Positions 7,645 through 17,029 of a DNA stretch of 28,962 nt are shown here, in pieces; within the stretch, counting starts at the first letter, position 1, and every line of letters starts with the position of its first letter. Origin of the DNA: Nemertoderma westbladi (taxonomy: Eukaryota > Xenacoelomorpha > Nemertodermatida > Nemertodermatidae); contig JAUCBJ010003270.1 of NCBI GenBank assembly GCA_032718475.1, forward strand, positions 1 to 28,962, given 5' to 3'. The position numbers were made by a program, and so were the translations under genes. The notes under the pieces are model-generated. The model was not told where the DNA came from. It searched no databases and worked only from the letters and a program-made list of their open reading frames with translations.

Positions 7645-9663
7645 ATGGAATTGTCTACAAACGCAGCAGCTTTGATTGCGATAGTTTCAGGAGCAGTCGG
7701 TGTTATCATTTACATCATTAGTGTATTGATCGAAGGTAATAACAGGGAGAAAATGTCGGCAATGCAACAGTCAACTAGACTCCCCGACGGCACTCGCATC
7801 TCAAAATTATGTACTCCGGCTAATCCAGTGCGGAGTCGCTTTAACCCCGATGTCCGCACTACACTAGATGTATTCAACCACGGGTTGAACAACCCGCTGT
7901 CCGGCCCATGCCTCGGATCTCGGGCCTATCTCCCGGACGGCCCTTATAAGTGGTTGTCCTACACACAAGTATCCGAGATGATTAAGGAATTCGGATCCGG
8001 ATTGATGCATATCGGCGTTGAGGCTGGACAAAACACCCATGTCGGAATATACCTGAGCAACTCAGTGGAGTTTGTTGTCACTGATTTCGCATGTTGTTTG
8101 CACTCAATGGTCAATGTTCCTCTGTATGATACTCTGGGTTCGCAGGCGTTATCCTTTATTATCAACCAGGCCGAACTTGGAACTATCGTCTGCGAAAACT
8201 GTGATAAAGCCCAAAATGTACTGAATACCAGCAGTAGCATCGACCATAAAATATCCAATCTTATTATTTCGAAATGCAAAGATGCAGCCAAGTTGGATGA
8301 CCTTAAGAGTAAAGCCGCTGAAAAGGGAATTAATGTGTACAGCTTCAAAGAAGTCTGCGATTTTGGTAAGGAAACACCTCATGAAGCAACACCTTGCAAG
8401 CCAGAAGATTTAGCGGTGATTATGTACACGAGTGGAACTACTGGCAATCCAAAGGGAGTGATGATGACACATGAAAGTATAGTTGCACTCATTTCAGCAT
8501 TACAGTTGCATGTCAAACCGTGGATTGAAATTGACACCAGATTCATACATATATCATACTTGCCTCTCGCGCATGGATTAGAAAAGACCTGCGAGTTATA
8601 CATACTAAGTGCTGGAGGTCGCATTGGATTCTTTAGCGGCAATATAAAGAATCTCACGAAAGATATCATTGATGTAAAACCCAAATTAGTTCCAATGGTG
8701 CCGCGCGTGTTGAACCGCATATACGACAATGTGATGGGTGTAGTCAGCAAATCTTTGATTCGCAAGGGGATTTTCAAAGCAGCCTGTCTACCGTTGACAC
8801 CACAGTGGGTGAAATCATTGGTTTTCGCTAAAGTGCGAGCCCAGTTAGGGGGAAATTTGGAGTTTATTGTAGTAGGAGCAGCGCCAGTGGATCACAAAGC
8901 GTTAGTCTTTGCCAGGACCGTGCTGGGTGCTACAGTAGTCGAGGCTTATGGTCTTTCAGAAGCAGTTTCCGCATGCACCGCAGCGATGCCTTTCGATACA
9001 TCCAAAGGCAGCGTTGGCCCAGTGTTGTGTTGCCTCCAGTGCAAGCTGATAGATGTGCCAGACATGAATTACTACGCTAAAGATGATATGGGAGAGATTT
9101 GTTTCAAAGGGGCCAGCGTCATGAAAGGATACTACAAAGAGCCAGAGAAAACACGGGAGGCTATCGATGATGAAGGATGGTTGAGGACAGGAGACATCGG
9201 CGTTTGGAATCCGAATGGAACACTTCGTATTATCGATAGGAAGAAGGATATCTTCAAACTTGCTCAAGGGGAGTATATTGCACCGGAAAAGATTGAAAAC
9301 GTCTACGTTAAGGTCCCTTATATTGCCCAGGTCTTCGTTCATGGGGATAGTCTGAAATCGCAGCTTGTTGGTCTTATATTTCCCGACCACGTTGATGCAA
9401 TGAAACATTTCTCGAGTTATGATTCCTTTGAAGATTTGTGTGCATCGAAGGCGGTTAAAGAGACCATTATTTATGACATGAACAAAGTCGCGAGGAAAAA
9501 TAATCTTGCTGGGTTTGAACAAATTAAAGCTTTTCGCGTTATGAGTAACAGGTTAACCGTCGAAGGTGGTCTACTAACGCCAACCTTTAAAACAAAAAGG
9601 GCAGCCATCAAAAAGCATTACAGCGATATTCTAGAACAACTGTATAAAGAGTTGGAATCCTAA
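7645..9663 (+). CDS. Long-chain-fatty-acid--CoA ligase (ACSL1/5/6 type), intronless
   Basis: The enzyme activates long-chain fatty acids: fatty acid + ATP + CoA gives acyl-CoA + AMP + PPi, at ER or outer mitochondrial membranes. ATG 7645 is chosen because an in-frame TAG (7627-7629) lies upstream and its context (A at -3, G at +4) is good; the product is 672 aa, normal for ACSL (about 660-700). A single N-terminal membrane segment (AALIAIVSGAVGVIIYIISV, residues about 8-27) matches the ACSL anchor. Adenylate-forming motifs are all present: P-loop YTSGTTGNPKG (about 261-271), SYLPLAH gate region (about 304), A motif YGLSEA (about 435), GWLRTGD (about 511), IDRKKDIFKLAQGEY (about 530, the ACSL signature) and the C-terminal Lys motif TPTFKTKR (about 645). 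Typical ACSL1/5/6 proteins have YGQTE, here YGLSE. Animal ACSL genes usually have many introns; this ORF is uninterrupted, which suggests a retrocopy that has stayed intact, or an intron-poor lineage. Confidence 0.96.
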   Translation: MELSTNAAALIAIVSGAVGVIIYIISVLIEGNNREKMSAMQQSTRLPDGTRISKLCTPANPVRSRFNPDVRTTLDVFNHGLNNPLSGPCLGSRAYLPDGPYKWLSYTQVSEMIKEFGSGLMHIGVEAGQNTHVGIYLSNSVEFVVTDFACCLHSMVNVPLYDTLGSQALSFIINQAELGTIVCENCDKAQNVLNTSSSIDHKISNLIISKCKDAAKLDDLKSKAAEKGINVYSFKEVCDFGKETPHEATPCKPEDLAVIMYTSGTTGNPKGVMMTHESIVALISALQLHVKPWIEIDTRFIHISYLPLAHGLEKTCELYILSAGGRIGFFSGNIKNLTKDIIDVKPKLVPMVPRVLNRIYDNVMGVVSKSLIRKGIFKAACLPLTPQWVKSLVFAKVRAQLGGNLEFIVVGAAPVDHKALVFARTVLGATVVEAYGLSEAVSACTAAMPFDTSKGSVGPVLCCLQCKLIDVPDMNYYAKDDMGEICFKGASVMKGYYKEPEKTREAIDDEGWLRTGDIGVWNPNGTLRIIDRKKDIFKLAQGEYIAPEKIENVYVKVPYIAQVFVHGDSLKSQLVGLIFPDHVDAMKHFSSYDSFEDLCASKAVKETIIYDMNKVARKNNLAGFEQIKAFRVMSNRLTVEGGLLTPTFKTKRAAIKKHYSDILEQLYKELES

Positions 9664-9722
9664 GTAAATAATAATTAGAGACTATAATATGTTATTTATG
9701 TAAAACTTAACGTGTCAAGGCG

Positions 9723-9728
9723 AATAAA
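9723..9728 (+). terminator. Poly(A) signal of ACSL
   Basis: AATAAA lies 60 nt after the ACSL stop codon. No genomic A-tract follows it, so if the gene is a retrocopy its original tail has decayed. Confidence 0.65.
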
Positions 9729-10340
9729 GTTTAGTAGCCTACACTGGTCATGGTAGTTAGTATTAGGATAAATTAATTATATCTTATTAATATTTGGGAT
9801 GTGCTATAATTAACAAAATTATTGAGTGGGTATCCATGAATAAGCCAACCCCATCCGACAATCACCGAACTAATATGAAAATGAAATTATTTCACAAATC
9901 AAACTATAATAAGAAAGGGCTATGTAGTTCAGCCCCGAATATTTTCTGCGATTTCCAAACTTACTTAGTTTGAGCAAATTTGGCATAACTTCATGAATAC
10001 CTGCCCAGATATCTTTAAAAATTGAATAATTATTTTTTGGAAATTTTTTATATAATTATTATACAGTAATAAATAGTTAACTCAATATTACTTATAATTA
10101 TTACTTATATTACTATTACTATTATCATTTGATGTCAATTCCTTCTTCACTCACAAGACGCATTCTGAACCTCACTCAGATACTTAAATAAGTCAGAAAG
10201 TCTCGATGCACGAAGAATCATCAACATAATAATGTTGAATCGAATCTGCGATCCTGAGGCTGAGAGAGAGAGGCACCGGCATCAATCAATCTGCAATCGA
10301 CATTGAGATGCTATGCTGGCTTAACAAAAAATGCATTACA
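9729..10340. other. Gene-free AT-rich stretch
   Basis: No gene was recognised. A minus-strand open run near 10150-10240 lies just beyond the shared 3' end of LINE fragment B and may be LINE 3' sequence, but it has no counterpart in fragment A. Confidence 0.4.
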
Positions 10341-10836
10341 ATTGGCTTGCTGTAATTCAGCGTGCATTACGAAAGGTATTCCGGCTTAACGACAAAATTG
10401 CACCGCCACAACTCTCTATCTCCACCAATGACTTTCCCGAGATTATCCGCATTTTCAAGACCAGTGTTTTTTAAGCGGCGTCTCAATGTCTCATTGTCTC
10501 CATGGGGCCGCCAAAGCACACGATTATGCACAGGCCCTCCTCACAGCATAAGCAATGCCCTGCAAAGCGGATGCGCCTTTGTTGAAGTTTCAAGCTTGGG
10601 GGAACCAATGAGACACCTCCAATGTTATATAGTGTCTGGTTGGAGATGTGTGCATTGTACTTGACACAGTGAACCCGGCGTAGCATTCTAGTGAATGTGC
10701 CATCCAGAGATTTGGTGTCCTCAGCAGTTAGAGCCCAGCATGGACTCCTATAGAGGAGTACTGGAACTACTGCTGCTCTAAATAATCGGACCTTAAGTTT
10801 CCTATGTATTCTGTGTGACTTCCAAATCCTGGAAGG
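10341..10836 (-). mobile_element. LINE fragment B: reverse transcriptase C-terminal part
   Basis: Same family as fragment A. The minus strand encodes SRIWKSHRIHRKLKVRLFRA, VVPVLLYRSPCWALTAEDTK, SLDGTFTRMLRRVHCVKYNA and PPSLKLQQRRIRFAGHC. Frameshifts then lead into the tail region at about 10376-10480, and the 3' homology with A runs to about 10341. At 10836 the LINE sequence stops abruptly, before the region that carries FADD. Confidence 0.85.
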
Positions 10837-10859
10837 ACCATTTGTGGCGGCCACAATAG

Positions 10860-11744
10860 AAAGGGACCATTGACATTTTTCATAGTTCTGAGAAACACGC
10901 CTTTAAAGATTGGAAATTTTTTGCAATAAATCTGCTGATAAAACTCTTGTTATGACGGAAATTCAAATTAGTGTTTATCTTATCTGTTTTATCTGTTTTT
11001 GGTTTAACTAGTGTTTATGTTATCTTTTTGTAACTCTATCTTAAATTATGGAAGTGGAATTTAATTATTTAACTGACAGACTGAGTACATGCATTAGCAG
11101 ATCTGGAACAACTTGAGGAGATTGTTGGTATCGATAATACTGATAATAATGAAAATGTGACAGCATTTGCTGGTTCGATATATTAATTATGTAATTATTA
11201 ATTATACTGTAATAATGTATTAGATCCAATAATAGAAAATACTAATATCAGTTCACTTATCTGTACCTGTATCAAACTGTCCAGTACACTAATGTGTATC
11301 TCTTACACTACCCCCCCCCCCCCGTCCAGTACACTAATGTGTATCTCTTACACTACCCCCCCCCCCCCCCGTCCAGTACACTAATGTGTATCTCTTACAC
11401 TACCCCTTGAATAATAATAGAAAATACTAATATCAGTTCACTTATCTTTACCGGTATCAAACTGTCCAGTACACTAATGTGTATCTCATCTCTTACAATG
11501 GTAGTACCAGCAGCTGGTGTTTCTATCGTTGAGTTGATGGAAATTTTCGTGTTTTGACGATATTTTTCGAAATAAAAAAAAAGACACTTTAATAATTTTT
11601 TTCGAAACCATTTTTTCCACATCTTGGGGTTGAGCTGTTGTCGATTTATATAATTTTCATTGACGGACGAGCTATAGCTTCGTAGGAGTTCACCCGATAT
11701 ACATAGATAGATAGTGAATACTTTTACAGTAACAAGTCCTAACG
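10860..11744. other. Gene-free segment separating LINE fragments B and C
   Basis: It holds the poly-C minisatellite described separately. At 11048-11186 there is a short coding-looking patch in two frames: MEVEFNYLTDR, then after a shift ADLEQLEEIVGIDNTDNNEN up to a TAA at 11184-11186. It may be the remnant of a small transposon gene. I do not recognise it. Confidence 0.35.
11231..11495. repeat. Poly-C minisatellite within a 185-bp duplication
   Basis: A 32-nt core (gtccagtacactaatgtg ... cttacacta) followed by a C-run recurs from 11279, 11324 and 11371, with runs of 13, 15 and 4 C. A larger block starting aatagaaaatactaatatca occurs at 11231 and again at 11416, offset 185 bp. C-run length differences between units show slippage. 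Confidence 0.85.
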
Positions 11745-12140
11745 AACTTCTAAAAAGACCAACCCTAGAACCAGCCTGTTCTAGTGAGCTGAGGATCCGT
11801 AGGGCTCCCTCTAGAGATTCTGAGAGTTCTTCTAAGTCATCAGCAAAGTCTAGATCAGTAATGTACTTGGGTGGATTTCTTCCACTTCTTGTGCCAGATC
11901 ACCCCATCGTCATTATGATGATCTAAAGACATGTGTAGAACACTGTAAACCACAATTATGAATATGAATGGTGCAAGTTTGTCACCCTGGAGGACTCCCC
12001 ATAACACTTCGAATGGATCTGTGTCACCATCAACAGTAGACACAAATGTTGTCGAACCATCGTATACTGATCTGATTGCTGCAATAATTTCATCAGGAAT
12101 TCCATATAATGAAAGGAAAGTATGCGTATGAAGTATGGGA
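11745..12140 (-). mobile_element. LINE fragment C1: central reverse transcriptase domain
   Basis: Reading down from about 12130, the minus strand encodes FLSLYGIPDEIIAAIRSVYD, then GVLQGDKLAPFIFIIVVYSV (the RT box with GxxQG), then SLDHHNDDGVI. The FADD-containing part follows in another frame near 11820-11850. This is the segment missing from fragment A's 5' side. It carries frameshifts. Confidence 0.85.
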
Positions 12141-12419
12141 ACATCTCTCAATGTTATATAGTGTCTGATTGGAGATGTGTGCATTGTACTTGACACAGTG
12201 AACCAGGCGTAGCATTCTTGTGAATGTACCATCCAGCGATTTGATGTCCTCAGCAGTTAGAGCCCAGCATGGACTCCCATAGAGTACTGGAACTACTGCT
12301 GCTCTAAATAATCGGACCTTAAGTTTCCCATTAATTCTCGGTGACTTCCAAATCCTGGAAAGCCTATTCAAGACTGCCCATGCCTTTCCCTTACGTATTC
12401 GAAGGTCCTCACCTGACTT
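12140..12419 (-). mobile_element. LINE fragment C2: thumb-region segment, out of order
   Basis: The minus strand encodes NRLSRIWKSPRINGKLKVRL through AHISNQTLYNIE, the part that should follow the FADD box. Here it lies 5' of fragment C1 in the element's own orientation, so the two pieces are permuted. The LINE homology ends at about 12419, only about 15 bases before the candidate exon at 12435. Confidence 0.8.
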
Positions 12420-12434
12420 ATCTTATGTACATAG

Positions 12435-12530
12435 CGGTTTGCGCCGATTCGAGGCACTGCCACTGATTCCAGTTGAGAACCGCTTCATGCAGGACTATTT
12501 TAGGATTAGCTACAAACAAGATCCTTTAAA
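12435..12530 (+). other. Candidate internal exon (unproven)
   Basis: Between a possible acceptor (cttatgtacatag) and a strong donor (GTAAGC) lies a 96-nt plus-strand open frame, read from its second base, that includes LPLIPVENRFMQDYFR. It is the only open plus frame, and the exon length is a multiple of three. A minus-strand frame is also open across the same bases, which weakens the case. The acceptor's pyrimidine tract and a CTGAC branch-point-like site fall in the adjacent LINE fragment. No protein family was recognised and partner exons are unknown. Confidence 0.3.
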
Positions 12531-12707
12531 GTAAGCTGCGATGCCACATGCGTTATCGTATTAGCGGTAGCGGTTGCTCTAATTGTAGCTGTGGCTAAGC
12601 CAGGTCAGGTACTACGGTATAATTCTTTTTAAAGATAGTATTGGCTTGCACACCAGTTCACAGATACACATCGCGATGAGGGGGGAGTAGTATACCTACC
12701 TATAATA

Positions 12708-12721
12708 CTACTAGGGGGCAG
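12708..12721 (+). promoter_or_regulatory. CTCF-like motif
   Basis: CTACTAGGGGGCAG differs from the CTCF core CCACTAGGGGGCAG at one base. It stands in AT-rich DNA between the LINE fragments and the 57-bp satellite. Confidence 0.35.
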
Positions 12722-13437
12722 ATTTGTGTTTAAAATTGGGGTTGAATTTAATATAATTGCTTTGTTATTCAAATACTGTAGTATATTTCTATATTATTAT
12801 TATACCAGCCAATATACCATGTCAATCATAGTAAATATACCTAAATCAGCACTCCATGTAAATAAATACTTGGCACTTCATACAGTAAAATTTATAAATA
12901 CAAATATATCGGTAAAATCAAAACAAATTGTTTTTTTTCGATAAGTATTATGTTGCAGTATCTAAATGCGGTGGGAAAATCTAAAACGAAAGAAATACAT
13001 AGTGACGTCATAGTGACGTAATACTAAGAATTGCATAACGAAAGCTTTTAAGTATTTTCATTCAGCACAATGTAGGGTTATACAAATAAACGTTACGTCA
13101 CTAAATGTGAGATTAAAACCTCCCCAGTTTGTTTTACAAAGACAAATTTTATTTGTATAAGACTTGTTATATAGATATACACTGAGGCACATAATGTCCG
13201 ATTTAATGCAGCGCATAAAATATACTGGACGCAAAACCCGCCTTGGCGAATTAATATCCCGCCTCAATGTTAAATTCTCAATTTAGGGAAAGGAGCAGGT
13301 TACAGTGGCACGATATTTTAACCAAAACAATAAGCTAAACACAATAGAACAGGTTACAGTCTTATTTTTGCTCATAAACAGCTGTTATTTGCGTCCAATT
13401 TCCCCTGGAGAGGGATGAATTTTTATTGAGTCCAGTT

Positions 13438-13460
13438 CCCCCCCCCCCCCCCCCCCCCCC
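13438..13460. repeat. Uninterrupted C23 run
   Basis: Twenty-three C in a row (G on the other strand). It follows tccagtt, similar to the gtccagta context of the poly-C units at 11279-11370. Confidence 0.95.
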
Positions 13461-13735
13461 ATCTGAAATAATGTCCGAAAAAATAATTGATAATGACTCG
13501 TGAATATTTTTTTCTGCGTCAATGGTGGGAAGTTAAATATTATATAAAAATTACATACTGATAGTCGATTTTAGTCTCACAAGTAGAAATATGAAACTGA
13601 AAGTAAATAGACTTGAAAAGAAACCGCCCACTGCCCAAAGTCTAAACGCCCAAATTCAAAATAAATCAAGCGAAATAACAATAAAAAAATGATGAGACAT
13701 ATTAATTGCAACATTAACAAGATTAAATACAAAAG

Positions 13736-13762
13736 ATTAATAATAATAATAATAATAATAAA
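13736..13762. repeat. (AAT)n microsatellite
   Basis: About eight to nine AAT/TAA triplets in an AT-rich region. Confidence 0.9.
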
Positions 13763-14106
13763 TACGAAAAATCAAACACAAATTAACTACATCATTGCTG
13801 TACATTATAGGCTACAGAGACCCAAAATAGGCGAGGTGCACAATATTGAAACATAATTCGTAACTACATTACTGTAAAATTACATCAGGCGTATTTATTC
13901 AAAAAATTCCTCATAAAAAATGCAAAAACAGATAACCAACACTAATTAGTTGTAAAAATTAAATTTGTAATTTTTTATATTTCATAACTCCCGTAATTAA
14001 AACAAATAATTAAGTTAACGAAAACGAGAATGTTAATTTTTTTTATTGTGGTTGTACAGTATTTTTGGCTTTAATCATTTTACATATTAAAAGATACAAA
14101 ATAGCA

Positions 14107-15930
14107 CAATAATGGCCAACATTACAGTGTAGTTTAACTACCCAAGTGGAAGCCATTAGTGCTCAATAATGGCCAACATTACAGTGTAGTTTAACCACCC
14201 AAGTGGAAGCCATTAGTGCTCAATAATGGCCAACATTACAGCGTAGTTTAACTACCCAAGTGGAAGCCATTAGTGCTCAATAATGGCCAACATTACAGTG
14301 TAGTTTAACCACCCAAGTGGAAGCCATTAGTGCTCAATAATGGCCAACATTACAGCGTAGTTTAACCAGCCAAGTGGAAGCCATTAGTGCCCAATAATGG
14401 CCAACATTACAGCGTAGTTTAACTACCCAAGTGGAAGCCATTAGTGCTCAATAATGGCCAACATTACAGTGTAGTTTAACCACCCAAGTGGAAGCCATTA
14501 GTGCACAATAATGGCCAACATTACAGTGTAGTTTAACCAGCCAAGTGGAAGCCATTAGTGCTCAATAATGGCCAACATTACAGTGTAGTTTAACCACCCA
14601 AGTGGAAGCCATTAATGCTCAATAATGGCCAACATTACAGTGTAGTTTAACCATCCAAGTGGAAGCCATTAGTGCTCAATAATGGCCAACATTACAGTGT
14701 GGTTTAACTACCCAAGTGGAAGCCATTAGTGCTCAATAATGGCCAACATTACAGTGTGGTTTAACTACCCAAGTGGAAGCCATTAGTGCTCAATAATGGC
14801 CAACATTACAGTGTGGTTTAACTACCCAAGTGGAAGCCATTAGTGCTCAATAATGGCCAACATTACAGTGTAGTTTAACTACCCAAGTGGAAGCCATTAG
14901 TGCTCAATAATGGCCAACATTACAGTGTGGTTTAACTACCCAAGTGGAAGCCATTAGTGCTCAATAATGGCCAACATTACAGCGTAGTTTAACTACCCAA
15001 GTGGAAGCCATTAGTGCTCAATAATGGCCAACATTACAGTGTAGTTTAACTACCCAAGTGGAAGCCATTAGTGCTCAATAATGGCCAACATTACAGTGTA
15101 GTTTAACTACCCAAGTGGAAGCCATTAGTGCTCAATAATGGCCAACATTACAGTGTAGTTTAACTACCCAAGTGGAAGCCATTAGTGCTCAATAATGGCC
15201 AACATTACAGTGTAGTTTAACTACCCAAGTGGAAGCCATTAGTGCTCAATAATGGCCAACATTACAGCGTAGTTTAACTACCCAAGTGGAAGCCATTAGT
15301 GCTCAATAATGGCCAACATTACAGTGTAGTTTAACTACCCAAGTGGAAGCCATTAGTGCTCAATAATGGCCAACATTACAGTGTAGTTTAACTACCCAAG
15401 TGGAAGTCATTAATGCTCAATAATGGCCAACATTACAGTGTAGTTTAACCACCCAAGTGGAAGCCATTAGTGCTCAATAATGGCCAACATTACAGTGTAG
15501 TTTAACTAACCAAGTGGAAGCCATTAGTGCACAATAATGGCCAACATTACAGTGTAGTTTAACCACCCAAGTGGAAGCCATTAGTGCTCAATAATGGCCA
15601 ACATTACAGTGTAGTTTAACTAACCAAGTGGAAGCCATTAGTGCACAATAATGGCCAACATTACAGTGTAGTTTAACTACCCAAGTGGAAGCCATTAGTG
15701 CACAATAATGGCCAACATTACAGTGTAGTTTAACCACCCAAGTGGAAGCCATTAGTGCACAATAATGGCCAACATTACAGTGTAGTTTAACTAACCAAGT
15801 GGAAGCCATTAGTGCACAATAATGGCCAACATTACAGTGTAGTTTAACCACCCAAGTGGAAGCCATTAGTGCTCAATAATTGCCAACATTACAGTGTAGT
15901 TTAACTACCCAAGTGGAAGCCATTAATGCT
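14107..15930. repeat. 57-bp satellite array, 32 copies
   Basis: The unit begins caataatggccaacattaca and ends agtggaagccattagtgct. The array spans 1824 bp, exactly 32 x 57, so no copy has gained or lost a base. Variants are point changes at a few sites (gtgtag/gcgtag/gtgtgg, actacc/accacc/accagc/actaac, gctc/gcac). Each unit starts with AATGGC and ends with GCCATT, so it can close into a stem. The period is a multiple of three. On the minus strand, units with the gcac variant read as a 19-residue repeat, while units with gctc have a TGA, so the array is not a gene. Confidence 0.97.
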
Positions 15931-16490
15931 TGCAGTTCCAATAATTGAATTGACTGCAATAATAAATTAAATTAATCCTAATGTTGTAAAAAGATATCTC
16001 AATCACAATCCAATGATAGGCACTATATAAATAATAAAGTATCTTACAAAGTTCAATATAATATAAATAAATCAATATCATATATTATTAATTCTTAAAT
16101 GATTACATTTTTTATTTTCAATATTTCCTTACTGATAGAGCAATCAAAAAGGACTGAATTTTCAATAGTTAAAATTTACTACATAAATTCCAATAGAATT
16201 GAGTCTCACAGCTACGAGAGAGCAGATAGGTGAACCGTAGCTATAGCAACTGGAGAGGTTTATTTTACGTGTTTATTCACAAGATAAATATTGTTGGTGT
16301 GTTTAAATAAAGTTGACAAAATAAATCAATCTGATATATTAAATATAAAAAAATTTAATCATTTACGAATAAATTATGTAATGCATACGAAAAAATAGAA
16401 TTCCTCCCCTATGGATTACATTGTAAATAATATCAACTCCAAATAAAGCACAAACAATCAACCCACCGATCTTCAACAGGATGTCTGTGA

Positions 16491-16620
16491 ACCAAGAAGC
16501 GTCTGTTCAACTTCTACCTCAGTATAGCCGATGGAGACAAACAGCTACCCATACAGATGGGAAGAGAGATAGTCTATACGCGTGATAATCATCATTTTGT
16601 AATAAATTTTAATATATATC
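16491..16620 (+). other. Candidate exon (unproven)
   Basis: In a GC-richer island, one plus-strand frame reads LFNFYLSIADGDKQLPI followed by QMGREI, which looks protein-like. It is preceded by an in-frame TGA (16488-16490), so an acceptor near 16496 would be needed. A second plus frame starting ATG at 16481 is also open for 35 codons. Donor sites are weak (ATA|GTCTAT). The family was not recognised. Confidence 0.25.
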
Positions 16621-17015
16621 ATTAATGTTCCTTTATAATTTTGCTCCGTAACTTTCTAAATACGCGGTCGTTTCAAATACCGATATTGAAAATAAATTTT
16701 TTTAACATTTGGATTTTTATATCGCTTAACAGTTAGATCAAGCAAAATGAATCATTAATTTCAAATATTCGGATTCAGTGGAAAAATTTTTAAAATACAC
16801 TCAATTACAAATTGTATAAAAAAATATGATGAATACATTTCTCCATTAATATTCTTTTTCATTTATTGTCGGACACTTTGCTGATATCTCTTTAACCAAC
16901 TATATGGAAGTCTGTCAGTTCCCATCTGGGTCAACTTGAGGTAAATAAACGGTTAATCCCAGAGTAGAATCAAACCATCAATATATTCATTCAAATTAAT
17001 CAAGTTTTAGTTGAC

Positions 17016-17021
17016 TTTATT
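17016..17021 (-). terminator. Possible distal poly(A) signal for unc13
   Basis: The minus strand reads AATAAA. I saw no other copy between this point and the unc13 stop at 23045, because the intervening array lacks the hexamer. If used, the 3' UTR would contain the entire 43-bp satellite. Confidence 0.2.
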
Positions 17022-17029
17022 TCGCAACA

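Larger units (their letters stand above)
12722..14106. other. Gene-free AT-rich stretch
   Basis: No gene was recognised. It holds the C23 run and the (AAT)n tract listed separately. Confidence 0.5.
15931..17029. other. AT-rich spacer with one exon-like GC-richer patch
   Basis: Mostly AT-rich with nothing recognised apart from the patch at 16491-16620. TTTATT at 17016-17021 is the first AATAAA hexamer on the minus strand that I saw downstream of unc13. Confidence 0.45.

Noticed and set aside
7710-9522. Minus-strand open frames inside ACSL (up to 188 aa)
   Set aside because: Shadows of the ACSL coding strand, which carries all family motifs.
15588-15866. 92-aa minus-strand frame with a 19-residue repeat
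   Set aside because: It is open only where the gcac variant clusters; other units carry TGA in the same frame.
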